From positions 1 through 64,000 of the forward strand of contig MU404093.1 in assembly GCA_022695795.1 (NCBI GenBank): a stretch of 64,000 bases of DNA, read 5' to 3'. Positions 13,201 through 23,656 of this stretch are shown piece by piece (the stretch's first letter is position 1; each line of letters begins with the position of its first letter). Source of the DNA: Biscogniauxia marginata. Its lineage: Eukaryota; Ascomycota; Sordariomycetes; Xylariales; Xylariaceae. The position numbers and the translations under genes are program-made. The notes under the pieces are model-generated. The model did not search any database and was not told the origin of the DNA. It worked only from the letters and a program-made list of their open reading frames with translations.

Positions 13201-13469
13201 ATCGAGATTCCATCCTGGCCCTCCTACACCCCGAGGAAGAAAACCAGCCCACGGACCAGGCGGCCGTGACCGCAGACGACTCGTCCGGGAAGGAGCCCCC
13301 CGAACGCGAATCCCCCGAACGCGACGACGGCCCGACGGGAGACGCGGGATACCGGGATTTCACCGTCCCCGTCTTGCTCCTCTTGTCTATCGCCGCTCCC
13401 TCCTCGCCTACGGACTGGGCTGGGGTCGTCGAAAACTGTAGAGTAGCCGTGCAGAGAGAAACGCCGTGA
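10257..13469 (+). CDS. NACHT-domain NLR-like protein
   Basis: Uninterrupted frame of 1070 residues. The helical N-terminus (MDPFAVVSFCCNVLDLADRS) resembles the hydrophobic N-terminal effector-type domains of fungal STAND proteins. A typical EWLFQEPDSSS linker and WLLHGTGMFHISGK lead into the NACHT domain, with Walker A GKPGSGKS at residues 274-281 and a Walker B-like FFIDGLDEFED near residues 394-404. LSHRSIIEFMRARLP marks the usual region after the NACHT helices. Instead of WD40, TPR or a clear ankyrin array, the C-terminus holds one ankyrin-like fragment (FGILFDHGIDPNCRR) and a charged Pro/Glu/Asp tail. Fungal NLRs of this kind act in non-self recognition and heterokaryon incompatibility, mostly in the cytosol. 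The ligand and the output cannot be told from sequence. Confidence 0.88.
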   Translation: MDPFAVVSFCCNVLDLADRSVKIFKICQHIYNSPDGQDHGSPYDTILHAEELIAEWGDSNRNLVQEGKNGHDDTIIKVLEDMDKARKELQRILDICKARKTQNVLATTVAAVKYWKSRYDINRLGKQLDGCRQQLDSLLTIRISQQVARIIDMLDNFGSALNDIRDSLKIKSRTKDVKGVRDASAKAKQLMIMRQVLQALGSPGERYDMVREATEDTFEWLFQEPDSSSRDDNAASDDRILRESFRETRSSRLEASESFRTWLLHGTGMFHISGKPGSGKSVLMKFIMEHKKTRDLLLKWAEGKQLVYSKFFFWKPGNWRQNTLRGLVRGLLYDVLDNQPNLVHDLFPQWSAVNLEYGSTPAYIPPMKISDKDCSTAFQRLLDAKKAVEDTQICFFIDGLDEFEDDHRYTHNDLVQKLRQWSDRSDGRVKLCVSSRELPAFENISPNNKIRLQDLTKSDICKYVLGTLRNNPAYCEMHETDPSGCAYLVRYVVSESHGVFLWASLVVQSISRGFDNGHSLAGLKTRVQEMPQELEELFDKIWASIDKCDLWGVTLVLAIAIRQYDVFLDDTLVRDKPNSWFMARLRRHRGFTLNDMALLILALDTSEPTVKALISSGAKNLCQDHPKTISRINGRWNGLLQVNKGDDTSRIVVLSHRSIIEFMRARLPRIAQDLEITNNDVETTMCWMFAERIKQLVPTSSFSSFQEKTEQRLDLIVELSVLLSQLTVTNGCLSDDTLTLLDDIDQIFEDRPVASRELQPGLTPVHFTDIVNSFPYVQREGELPIWSVLAYACYFGLSQFVSWKLAHPSFPKDGRYSSFFLYFGCWGASHGRTVMPEIFGILFDHGIDPNCRRLFGDTYFLEYDLTRVGEDVEITWFDKLWIALLLRPGTLLPWSALEIWLQYGAKSAALYSFKHRRLLEESEIEIDGTPISRRVNIRNGVVLQVGSKLIIVPDYPPESYRLPADCEEVTFEDLVKIRNPPNRDSILALLHPEEENQPTDQAAVTADDSSGKEPPERESPERDDGPTGDAGYRDFTVPVLLLLSIAAPSSPTDWAGVVENCRVAVQRETP

Positions 13470-16211
13470 TGGATCGGGTGCGGGTGTGAGGCGTAGAGGG
13501 CTGGGAGGGGTTATGACTATGCTCTGTTTCCGACTTACGAGAGAGGGGGAGGGGGAGAGAGGGAGAGATAATTCGGAGTATATGAATAGGTGAATTTTGG
13601 TTTCCTGACGCTGGGCGGAGAAGTGTAGGGGGCGAGTATTACACGTGGTCTTTCATTATCTATTTGCGAGTTAGGAGGGCTGTTTCTCTTCTTTCTTTTT
13701 TTTTTTTGCCTTTCCTAGTGGCTTCTAGTGAGTCTCTCTTTCATGACGTGATACGAACTGTTCAGATTTTTCTCGGTGTGCGTTTTCCTGTTTTGCAGTT
13801 TGTGGTTGGATTCTCTCATGTCACTGGATACATGTCGGTCTAGTACTTTTGGCCATCTCCTTACTACTATATAGGCTTCTCCTACTCATGTTGCCATCCT
13901 ACATTCGTTCCGTGATCGCTGTTACTTACCGCAATATACCTTGGCTCCCTTTAAAAGGTTGATAACCCCCTTTTTAGCCACCCTCTAACCTGACGTCCTA
14001 TCTAGGTACTCTACAGAGCCCTTAAATACGAATAGAAGCCTCCCAGATGGCAACCTCTCCGATGACTGAACCAATTGAGACATGTCCATTGTATCCTAGG
14101 TATATCCTTTATCATACTGGCATCCGTACGGCTTTCATTTGACGTCTGCGCTACGCCGCATTCATGAACCTCAGCGTAAGACACCGACCACCACTCACCA
14201 TTAGAGCTGACTATCGCTCAAAGGAAAAAAAGACGAAAGAACAAGCAAATTTTTCTTTAACTTATCATATCTAAGATTATCAATTGATTAAAAATATATA
14301 GAATTACGGTGTATTGTGATCGTTTCCTTGTTCCAAGATAGTTGGGCCAGAAGGATCCTTCACGCCTGGGTAGCCGAACTGGACTGTGCAAGATGTCTCA
14401 GGACAGTCTAACCTTGAATCTAGGGCCTCAGCTATATATATAAAGTTGCTATTCTCTAAGATCCTTCAGAGATTCAGTCTCTCTCCCAATCAATCAGCCC
14501 CTTTACAACTCTGAAGCCCTAGTATCTGGTGGTCACCGCTCCTCCTATGTTACAGAACCCCTCCCCCCTTAACACCAGATTTTCTTCATTTCTCGGTTTG
14601 GAGAGGGAACTTCGAGACGGTTTCGTGGAAGACCGACTTATACTTGATGTTAAAAACTCTGAAGAGATTTCACCCTTTTCGACATCCATCCATCCATCCA
14701 TCTACCCATCCTCCCTCTTAACACCAACTTCTCTCCTGTAACTGCCTCAAGCTTTTAACCCCCCAACCCCCCAACCTACCCTTTTCTTCTTCTTTTTTTC
14801 AATCATACGTATATAGCAATATCCTTCGTTAAACTATCGCCGTTCCTAAGCCGCCCTGGACATACAGACACACACACAGGGAGAGAGAGAGAGAGAGAGA
14901 GAGAAAAGAGTAAGCCAGGCCATACGATCTCACCCCACCACACCACGGCCATGCCATGCCGTGCCGTGTCGTGTCGAACAAGGCAAGAACATACGCCCAC
15001 ACTACACTAGCCAGAAACCAACGATCGGGTGGTGCACATATATCAAAGACGGGACGGGTATGTCTTAATCTTTCCTAACCACTCGATAAAGAGCTAGAAC
15101 AAGCTGTCACGGACATGTGGCCCATGCATTGTGATGTATATAGTGCTTAGAGTAGTGGGCCTGGAGAGTAGGTAGCTTTCCCTCTCCAGCGCAACAACAA
15201 CTTGTATACGGTACCCTTACACAAGCAACTACAACCTAACCTAACCTATCATTCTAGGTCTACCTACCTACCAGGTACCCAACAACCACTACTCTAATAT
15301 CAATTAACAGGAATTTCCTCAAATACATAACTCAAAAGTTCCCATTCCACCCCAGTAATCCAACCACCACGAGTTTACTTCGGTGAAGCAAGCTTATCAC
15401 ATCACATCACATTCCATCCTCTCTAATCCGTAATTAACTAAAATTACACCCCCGGGTGCTACCTACCTATCCAGGCCGTACGCATTTATTCATCCATTGC
15501 ATTTCACCCCGCAAAGAAGCAAAGGACAATCAATCAATCATCCTCGTAATAGCAATAAAGAGTCCGTAGACTACCATGAGAAAGACGTATGGGGGGCCTA
15601 TCAGTCCCTTAGTACTGACAAGATGTCTGAGTTCGCCTGCCCCATCTGGTTTTTTTCCCGCCCGAGGTTGAACATCTTGGTAACCATCGCTATAACTCGT
15701 TAAATAGAGTCAGAGGATTTCATCTTGAGCATGTTTAGGAACTGCTTCACCTACTATGTCTGGTGACATGAGTAAACTCGAGTTTACAACGTTACCTACT
15801 GGCAGGTAATGCTTACCTACAGGTGCTTTAGAATATCACTAACCAAAATTATTCTAGTAGCAAAGGGTAAATAAAGGCAACAGTAATTGGCTTTCATAGT
15901 AAGGTTACATTACTAGTGTCATAGAGAATAATACTTTTATGGAACTTTTTTTCATTTCGTCTACCGAACTAATCCGGCCAGTATCTCGTAAAAGGGCATC
16001 AAGTTAGAGTACATGATGCCTATGGCAGTAATCACTTGACCATAGGCAGTAAGCCGCGCCGGAGGCAACGTGCTCGAAAATCGTCGAGGGTATGTATTAT
16101 GAAGGTAAAGGATGCGCGCCATGAGACGATGACCGGTGGTAAGAGAAAACCCAAAACCATCCAAACTCCGAATCAACTTTTCGTTTCCCGTTTCCCATTA
16201 GCTCTAGGCAT
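13470..16211. other. Intergenic region with microsatellites between the NLR and hsp90
   Basis: About 2.7 kb. It contains a GA-rich purine tract (13540-13570), a CATC tandem (about 14682-14702), a GA microsatellite (about 14880-14905), a degenerate pentanucleotide run (about 14948-14976) and several TACCTA patches (15262-15280, 15459-15471). Downstream of 15700 it is probably the 3' flank of hsp90. No gene is supported. Confidence 0.55.
14880..14905. repeat. GA dinucleotide microsatellite
   Basis: About 12 consecutive GA units, seen directly. It lies in intergenic DNA. Confidence 0.85.
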
Positions 16212-18390
16212 TTAGTCAACCTCCTCCATGGCGCTGTCGCCAGTCTCGGCAGCAGCTGTCTCGGCGGTGGCCGGGACTTCCTCAACCTCGGGCTCCTCAT
16301 CCAGGTTTAGGCCGAGCGACACCAGCTTGTGGATACGCTCAGCGAAACCGGCAGGCTCATCGATAGTGAAGCCAGAGACTAGAAGCGAAGTCTCGAAGAG
16401 AAGCTGGACGATGGACTTGACAGTCTTGTCGTTCTCGCCATCGGCCTCGACCTTCTTCTTGAGTTCCTTGATGATGGGAGACTTGGGCGAGATCTCGAAC
16501 GTCTTCTTGGAGCTCATGTAACTGCTCATCGAGGTGTCACGGAGAGCCTGGGCCTTCATGATACGCTCCATGTTGGCAGACCAACCGAACTGACCAGTGC
16601 GGATGGCGCAAGGTGAGCCAACAAGCTTGTGAGAGACGACGACCTTCTCAACCTTGTCGCCGAGAACATTCTTGAGGGCCTTGGCAAGCTCCTCGAATTC
16701 ACTCTCCTCAGCCTCGCGGGCCTTCTTCTCCTCCTCGGTCTCCTCGAGGTCGAAGTCCTTGGTGATATCAACGAGCTTCTTGCCCTCGAACTCCTTCAGC
16801 TGGGTCATAGCGTACTCGTCAATGGGGTCAACCAGGAACAGAACTTCGAAGTCTTTCTCCTTGAGAGCATCCAAGAAGGGCGACTTCTGGACGGCCTTCA
16901 GGGACTCGCCAGTGATGTAGTAAATGTTCTTCTGGTGCTCGGCCATGCGTGTGACGTAGTCTGTCAGCGAGGTCTGCTCATCCCCAGACTTGGTCGAGTT
17001 GAATCGCAAAAGCTTGGCGAGGATCTGTCGGTTCTGAGAGTCCTCATGGATACCGAGCTTCAGGTTCTTGGAGAAGGCGCTGTAGAATTTGTCGAACTGC
17101 TCCTTGTCCTCGGCGATCTCCTGGAAGAGCTCAAGGGCCTTCTTGACAATGTTCTTCTTGATGACCTTCATGATCTTGTTCTGCTGAAGGGTCTCACGAG
17201 AAAGGTTGAGAGGAAGATCCTCAGAGTCGACAACACCCTTGACGAAGCCAAGCCACTCGGGGATGAGGTCAGTGGCATCGTCAGTGATGAAGACACGACG
17301 AACGTAGAGCTTGATGTTGTTCTTGGTCTTCTTGGTCTCGAAGAGGTCGAAGGGAGCACGCTTAGGAACGAACAAGATAGCACGGAACTCGAGCTGACCC
17401 TCAACAGAGAAGTGCTTGACACCAAGGTGGTCCTCCCAGTCATTGGACAGGGACTTGTAGAAGGCAGCATACTCCTCCTGGGTGATGTCCTGGGGGTTTC
17501 GGGTCCAGATGGGCTTCTGCTTGTTGAGCTCCTCCTCCTCAATGGAGGTCTCAGTGATCTTCTTGGTCTTCTTCTTCTTTTCCTTCTCCTCGCCCTCGTC
17601 GTCAACCTCCTCGATCTTGGGCTTCTTGTCATCATCAACCTCCTCAACTTCCTCAGCATCTTCGTCGGGAACCTCCTTCTCCGTCTCCTTCTTGACGTGG
17701 AGGTAGATGGGGTAAGAGATGAACTCGGAGTGCTTCTTGATGACCTCCTTGATCTTGCTCTCGTTTAGGTACTCAGACTGCTCATCCTTGAGGTGGAGAA
17801 TCAACTTGCTACCACGGCCGAGCGGCTCACCCTCGGTGTCAGGGCGGACGCTGAAGGTGCCTCCAGCAGAGGACTCCCAGATGTACTGTTCGTCATCGTT
17901 GTGCTTGGAGACAACGACGACTTGGTCGGCGACAAGGTAGGCAGAGTAGAAACCAACACCGAACTGGCCAATCATAGAGACATCAGCACCAGCGGTGAGA
18001 GCCTCCATGAACTGCTTGGTACCAGAGCGGGCGATGGTACCCAGGTTGTTGACGAGGTCCTGGCGGCACAGTTAGCATTAATAGGTTCGTTGTAGTGGCT
18101 GAGTGGGAATGGAATGGTTGGGTACAACTTACAGCCTTGGTCATGCCAATACCAGTGTCCCGGATGGTCAGGGTCTTGTTCTCCTTGTCGGGAATGATGT
18201 CGATGCGCAGGTCCTTGCCCGAGTCGAGCTTGCTAGGGTCGGAGAGAGCCTCATAGCGGATCTTGTCGAGGGCATCGGAGGCGTTGGACACCAACTCTCG
18301 CAGAAAGATTTCCTTGTTGGAGTAGACAGTGTTGATGATGAGAGACAGCAGCTGAGAGATCTCAGCCTGGAACTCGAAGGTCTCCGACAT
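16212..18390 (-). CDS. hsp90: Cytosolic heat shock protein 90
   Basis: Exons 18390-18133 and 18059-16212 flank a 73-nt intron (GTAAGT...CAG), giving 701 residues, the normal size for fungal cytosolic Hsp90. It is an ATP-dependent dimeric chaperone for kinases, transcription factors and other clients. The N-terminal GHKL ATPase begins [20 protein letters not shown], with the ATP-site Asn in [12 protein letters not shown] and the DTGIGMTK and [12 protein letters not shown] loops. A highly charged Glu/Lys linker follows at about residues 210-265, then the middle domain with the catalytic-loop Arg in [11 protein letters not shown]. The C-terminus ends MEEVD, the docking site for TPR co-chaperones, which marks the cytosolic form. 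The intron splits the GHKL domain after GMTKA. Upstream DNA carries a heat-shock element and a likely 5'UTR intron, listed separately. Confidence 0.97.
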
Positions 18391-18404
18391 CTTGGTTGAG
18401 GGTT

Positions 18405-18799
18405 CTGAAATGTGTGGAGAGCGAGTGAGAGAGATCTGGGCAGTTTGCGGTTAGTTTTGTTGACTGGAAGGAGGAGCTGGAGGGAGTGGTTGTGAGAGGG
18501 CTTGAATTAAATAATCGGAGGTGGGATGTGCGGTGGGGGCGGGGCAAGTAATGCGAGGTCCAAGTCACAATACCGGGCCAACGATATCGATTGAGCAGCC
18601 GGAAATTGTGGTAGGAGGTAGGAAAGACAAGCTTGATGCGGCAGCAGTGCAGCGGTGCAGTAGGCAGCGTGCGTCAATGTTGTTGCTTGACCAGGTGCTT
18701 GGGAATTGGGTTGAAGGGATTTCGTCCAGCAGAGAACAGACAAGGCTGATGCGGGGGAGTTTGGCAGTGAAGAGTACACTAGGTGGTGATGCTTACCGG
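18405..18799 (-). other. Probable 5'UTR intron of hsp90
   Basis: On the minus strand a GTAAGC donor (first base near 18799) is matched by a pyrimidine-rich TTTCAG acceptor about 15 nt before the hsp90 ATG. This would be an intron of about 395 nt, long for this genome but usual for leader introns. It is inferred from splice-site signals only. Confidence 0.4.
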
Positions 18800-19924
18800 A
18801 ATGTTGCAAAGGGAAGAGAACTTTGGGGTATCAAAGGAATTGATTCTTCACAAGAAGAGTCTTGAGAAGCGAAGAGGATTGTTGGTGATTTCTGCAGGAG
18901 AAAAGAAGATGGAGAGAGAGAGGAAGAGTTGGGGGGGAGAGGGAAGAAAAAGTTCACCAGATGGATGGAGTGCCTGCTTCTAAAGGTCTCTGAGTTTCCG
19001 TGCACGGACCCGCTCTGGTGGTTTCTATCGAATTCTACAGATCCGTACGGAATCGCAGTCGCGGGCCAGACCAGGCAAGCTCTGCCATTGGCTGCGCCCT
19101 GCCTCCACAGCAACGCATCCGAGCGAACTGATTGGACGAATGCGGCGGTCGCCCTGCATTCCAAGGCAGTCTCAGGCGTAGAAGTCTAGCCTCCAATTCT
19201 CCAAATTTCTAGAAGGCAACAGCACCATCTCTCATTACTTACGCTCTTTACAGGCACCTGCAGTAACTTCACTGGCGGTAGGTATGTTCGGTGGATTCCT
19301 AGCTACCTATACACTACCCGGGCAATCTCGCATGTGCACCTGTGGAGTGGGATTGTATTATGGTACCTACTACAGCTTAAACAGATGTACCAGGTATGCA
19401 CCTAGTACAACTATTGACATTCAATGAAAGAGAAAATTACAACCACTAATCCGTGGTCCTGAAAATTATAAAACTTAGGTACCTCTTATCATGATTCATG
19501 CCAATGGTTTTTAATTTTATGCTTTTATTTATTTATTCTCCCCTTTTCACCTTTGCCTAAAACCTCCTTCTTCTTTTCCTACGGTCAGAATGAGGCGAAT
19601 AAGGTAAGGCTGAATCGTAGAGAGTCCCACCTTTAGACATCCTTGGATATAGATGGAAGAGAAGAGATTTCAATCGCAGCTTGTACCCATTGGTCCGTGT
19701 TGAATTAAGACTAGCAACCAAGGTTTAATTAAAGAATAACCTAATTAATTATATATATTTAATTATAATTAACTTTTTTGTTATAAATTTAATATTTTAA
19801 AAAGGTTATTTAAACATTTACGTTTAATAAATAATCATTAGTTTTTTTTACAAAATAATTTCTTGTAAATTATAAACAATTATCACCTTCATCGCTCCAC
19901 GGGCCATGTGTCAACGCCTCGACT
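18800..19924. other. hsp90 upstream region and AT-rich stretch
   Basis: The half near hsp90 is ordinary promoter-like DNA with the heat-shock element. From about 19720 to 19885 the sequence turns very AT-rich (long runs of TTAATTATATAT type) without any gene, and this leads into the decayed phosphotransferase-like gene. Such patches are often RIP-degraded repeats, but nothing recognisable remains. Confidence 0.5.
19196..19215. promoter_or_regulatory. Heat-shock element upstream of hsp90
   Basis: Four contiguous 5-bp units of alternating TTC/GAA type are present: ATTCT, CCAAA (one mismatch), TTTCT, AGAAG. Three of four match the HSF binding rule nTTCnnGAAn. The site is about 0.8 kb before the hsp90 ATG, or about 0.4 kb before the putative leader-intron donor. 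HSF1 binding is inferred. Two ATTGG (reverse CCAAT) boxes lie nearby at about 19087 and 19132. Confidence 0.55.
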
Positions 19925-20935
19925 ATGGCCCTACCGGCATCCGTGAAGCTTCCTTATTTCCGCGATGCTGCGGAACTGCCCGGTCCTTTACCCACCCCAA
20001 TGGAAATCCGCGACACATCAACGCCCGAGCTGTCTCCCAGGAGGAGCGCGTGGGGAGACAGCAACGGTGGTGTATGTCTCATTAAGGGCATCTACCCATT
20101 GCGAAGTTCGGTGTTGACGTTACGGAAAATGAGGGGAACGCCCTTCTCTTTGTCGAGAAACACCTCCATATCTCGGCGCCCCGTCTATACGCCATGTACC
20201 GTGACTCGCCCAATGGACCTCTTTATCTGGTTATAGAGTACATTCGGGGCGTCAATTTGGAGTCGCTCTGGAACTCCTTCTCGGTCGAAGCCAAATCGTC
20301 AATTGCAATGCAGCTACGGCATATGTTTGAGTAGATGCGTTCGTTCAGCCCGCCTCACAACTTTATTGGCGGTGTTTGCGGCGGCAGCATCCCTGACCCG
20401 GTCTTCAAGGCGGAGAGGCCCAACGCCAGTATTAATGGCCCGTTCAGGACCGCGGAGGAGGTCGGCTTGGCGCTAGCCCTTGCATCGCGAAACAATTGGG
20501 AGCAGACCGGGCGGCGTGGATAGATATCTAACTTCTTTTCTCGGCACCTGGCCGCTGCATTGAAGGGCCATGAAGTAAACTTTACGCATGGAGATCTACA
20601 CATGCGAAACATCCTCATGGAGAAGTTACTTATAGAACCCAGCTCAGAGAGCACCGGGTTAGGGCATCAGGGGCCAACCAGCGATGAAGCTACCGAGTCA
20701 GAGGTATCGTGGATTGGGAGTTGGTAGGATGGTATCCCGCGTATTGGGAATACGCCCCGGCGGTTGCACGATTTCAATTGGCGAGCGACTGGCCGGAGAG
20801 TATAGATACTATCATCAAATCGAGCCCGCTAGAGTTCTCTATGTTCCTATTGGTGCTACAAGACTTACAGTTTATTTAGTTTCTGATTATTATTCGACTT
20901 GTGTCGATCCTGATGATAAACCAATAAGCTGTTGA
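19925..20935 (+). pseudogene. Decayed aminoglycoside phosphotransferase (APH)-like gene
   Basis: Segments in different frames together match the fungal APH/choline-kinase-like fold. A 5' segment runs about 19925-20060; a second contains EKHLHISAPRLYAMYRDS and LYLVIEYIRGVNLESLW; then come FIGGVCGGSIPDPVF, the catalytic loop THGDLHMRNILM, and, one frame over, VDWELVGWYPAYWEYAPAVA. The frame is broken by TAG codons at about 20333 and 20521 and by a frameshift near 20705. In context these look like CAG (or GAG) to TAG and TGG to TAG, so at least the second fits a C:G to T:A transition, the type caused by RIP or cytosine deamination. This family occurs in many divergent copies in filamentous fungi and usually has no link with drug resistance. 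The gene cannot make a full-length product as read. Confidence 0.75.
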
Positions 20936-21302
20936 TATCTGACGCAAAATCAGCGAACAGTCGGAATAGCTAGCTGGCCCTGCTTCTCTTCCTCTAGGAA
21001 TGCATTCTGGAGGTCGAAGTTGGCGATCTCGTTGAGATAGATTGAGGGTCATGACGCGTCATCTAATCACACCCCGAATCTGGCGCGTCTCCTAGAGGGA
21101 GGGGGTAATTAAGTCAGCATCGTTACAAAAGTGTCAACGGCGACATGTTGGAAAACCACCAGGAGCTGACTTCCAACAGCTGACTTAGCTGCCTGAGGTT
21201 TTAGGCCCCAGCCAAATTGTCGCGTTAAACAAGCGTCAATCATCCCCGTCCCAACCATTTCTTTGTATGACTCCTTTTCATCTCACCTCGATCGATGGCA
21301 AC
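20936..21302. other. Intergenic, nothing recognised
   Basis: About 370 bp of unique-looking sequence between the APH relic and the next gene. It presumably carries the promoter of that gene. Confidence 0.5.
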
Positions 21303-22941
21303 ATGGCTTCCATAGAAGCGGAAACAGCGACATTGTCCGTTGATGAAATCGCTGCTATGAGCGATACCGAGCTTGGCCAGTTCATGACGAAACATCGCCG
21401 TCCCGATGGCGGTTACGAGCTCCCTGTTGACGGGTGGGACAAGCTGTCCAAGGATGAACGAAACAATCTCGCCGAGAGACTGAAGTGAATCCTCTCGAAC
21501 CTTATCAGCGCATGTCATTCGTGTTTTCCGCTGATGACAATGTAGAGCTCAAGAACGAGGTCTAGCCCAGAGTCCCACAGCTTGTTCTCGCCCACTCGAT
21601 CTTGACGACCTCGATGCGCGCCTACGTCAAGTACCTGCCAGCAATAGCTTTTCGTTACGACCTGAACCACAAGCTACCGATATCGAGCGACCAGACCTGG
21701 TTGACCTCGAGTTCACGAGGACGAGATATGAGATCGAGTTTTACCATGAACTCATCAGCGACGGCGGCCGCCCATTATACCCTATAGACCTTATTCGGGA
21801 GGTCTTCAGGAACCCAGACAACTATGCTGCGATACTGCGACCATGGCAGGAGTCTCTTACCCAAATACACCCTGAGCGCATATTCCAGAGGCAGTTGCGG
21901 AGGTGGCAAGACTTCCGCAAGTGGCAAAACGATAATCGGGGCCGTGAGGATGACGATGGCGGCTTCCCGGCGTATGTCGAACGGGAGAAGTACGAAATAC
22001 AGCGAGACTATTTGCCGGGTTTGGCTGCGAAGCACTTGGCCAAGATTCAGGCTGATCCGGCATGCCTCAGGTCGGACTGGGATCAGATGCAATTACTACG
22101 CAGACGGCAGCGACGCCTCTACAGAGAACACGGCTGCGACGGGCTCCGCGACTATGCCGACGCGGTGAAGTACCGCTTAGCACGCCACGACTTTACCCTA
22201 CCGTTGGAGTTCAAGCTAGCCGAAGACCCCAAACACCAGGACAAGCTGACGACATGGATCGAATACCTCAACTACGAATACTGGTGGCTTGACAAGCACA
22301 CCAGCGACATCGAACGCCTGGGGCCAGTTCACGACAAGGCCTGGCAGGAGCTCGTGGACGAGAAGGTGCCGAGACCTCACGAGACCAAAGGCTTCGTGCG
22401 TACCGACATATCAGCGATGGAGCGCGAAAACGAAATGCAACAGGCTCAAAAAGCGGTCGAACGAGCAGAGTCTGAAGCGAAAAATATATATGCGTTAACC
22501 CAGGAAGATCCGCAGCGTTTGCGTATTCCTCGGGCGAAGCGGATCTCAATGCTGGAAAACGGTTCGACGAAGTTGATCGCTGCAAAGCGCCGATTCCAGC
22601 AGATCTCGAGCCGGAATCTGCGAATCATTGATTTCGTCCGGGGGACTGGGGACTACGCGGATGCGAAGAGAAATGCCACTCGTCAACAAGTCCTCGTGCA
22701 ATGGGTCCTTGAGGAGGTTCCTCTGATCAAGGCCGAGATGGCGCAGTCCAAAGCGGCAAAGGTTGGGCCTGGTCAGACGACAAGGTCAAAGAGGAGGCTT
22801 ACCGCCGACGAGGAGCCTCTGGGGGAGCGAAGCCCCAAAAGGCCGAAGCCTTACCATCAGGAGTTGGGACCGCCTACGAGCAGCAGCGGCCCAAGGGTCC
22901 CGTCAAAGGCGAAGTCGGAACCCCTCGCCGTGACGGACTAA
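21303..22941 (+). CDS. Conserved filamentous-fungal protein of unknown function with basic C-terminus
   Basis: Exon 1 (21303-21484; an alternative ATG lies at 21267) encodes a short acidic N-terminal motif with MSDTELGQFMTKHR and YELPVDGWDKLSKDERN. The long frame 21573-22941 continues with DLDDLDARLRQV, DGGRPLYPIDLIREVFRNP, RRWQDFRKWQ and a charged helical region. It ends in a basic nuclear-type tail (TRSKRRLTADEEP, SPKRPKPYHQE). A GTGAAT donor at 21485 and an AG acceptor at 21571-21572 would join the two in phase over 88 nt, giving 516 residues. I recall proteins with this architecture as multicopy fungal unknowns, so this may be a dispersed family. The donor is weak and the intron is an inference; a frameshifted, decaying copy is the alternative. 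The helical middle is Glu/Arg/Gln-rich and suits a coiled coil. Confidence 0.65.
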
Positions 22942-23221
22942 GAAGCGGCCCAAGGTGAGACGATGACGATGGCGTTGGGTCCATCTCGAGGACCTCGCCG
23001 TAGCACACGTATTGTCACGCACGCTCCCAGGTAGGCTCTTGAGCCTGCCGTTTCCCAGACAAGGAACATCGCGCTGTAGGTCGTGCTCTGTTCTTGCGCT
23101 TAAAGGGGTAGGCAATTAGGTTCGGTAATCGGTCAATAGTAAGGTGTTGGCTCACGCGGCGATGATGGCCTCGGATCGACGTCTTCGAGGGGGCGCCTTT
23201 CTTGCGCAAACTGCTAGAGGA

Positions 23222-23656
23222 TCAAATGATAAGCCATTGTTCCTTCCGTAATTTCCAGTCCTCCCAGTTATAGTCCGGCGCGCGACGAGGGCTAAGCAAT
23301 CCCGCAACCCAGATGAAAGCTATCGTGACCATTCCAATAGCCATGAACCCTCCCACAAGTCTAGAAACAGGCCGACCTGAAACCTTCCACAATAAGCAAA
23401 TCCATGCTGCGAATAAGTCTGCAGGACCCAGTATAAGAGCCACGCAGACAACGAAAGCGCCTTGATACACTTGGAGGCGTGGAGGACCAGGCGAGAAGAA
23501 GCCGAATCGGTCGGGGATGTGCAGTATGTGCGCCTGGATCCAATGACCCCAGGTACCGATTACGAGATGAACGGGATTAAGGCGGTCATTGGCGACCTCA
23601 GGACCTAGTAAGTCTTGGAGGGCGGAGGTGATGTTTCTGGCAAGAGCGGAAGGCAT
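23222..23656 (-). CDS. Small membrane protein, function unknown
   Basis: Single frame of 144 residues starting at the ATG at 23656. A mostly soluble N-terminal third (LQDLLGPEVANDRLNPVHLV, then GTWGHWIQAHILHIP) is followed by three hydrophobic stretches: near YQGAFVVCVALILG, near DLFAAWICLLW, and GGFMAIGMVTIAFIWVAGLL. The C-terminal tail is basic with several Trp (APDYNWEDWKLRKEQW). It therefore looks like a small integral membrane protein with about three passes. I do not recognise the family. Small membrane proteins of this look can sit beside metabolic genes, but no such cluster is evident here. It points toward the preceding unknown gene, tail to tail. Confidence 0.55.
   Translation of the reverse strand: MPSALARNITSALQDLLGPEVANDRLNPVHLVIGTWGHWIQAHILHIPDRFGFFSPGPPRLQVYQGAFVVCVALILGPADLFAAWICLLWKVSGRPVSRLVGGFMAIGMVTIAFIWVAGLLSPRRAPDYNWEDWKLRKEQWLII

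Noticed and set aside
16629..17768. Long open frame (379 codons) on the plus strand
   Set aside because: It lies entirely antisense to the hsp90 coding region, is Leu/Val-rich because it mirrors biased codons, and has no family similarity.
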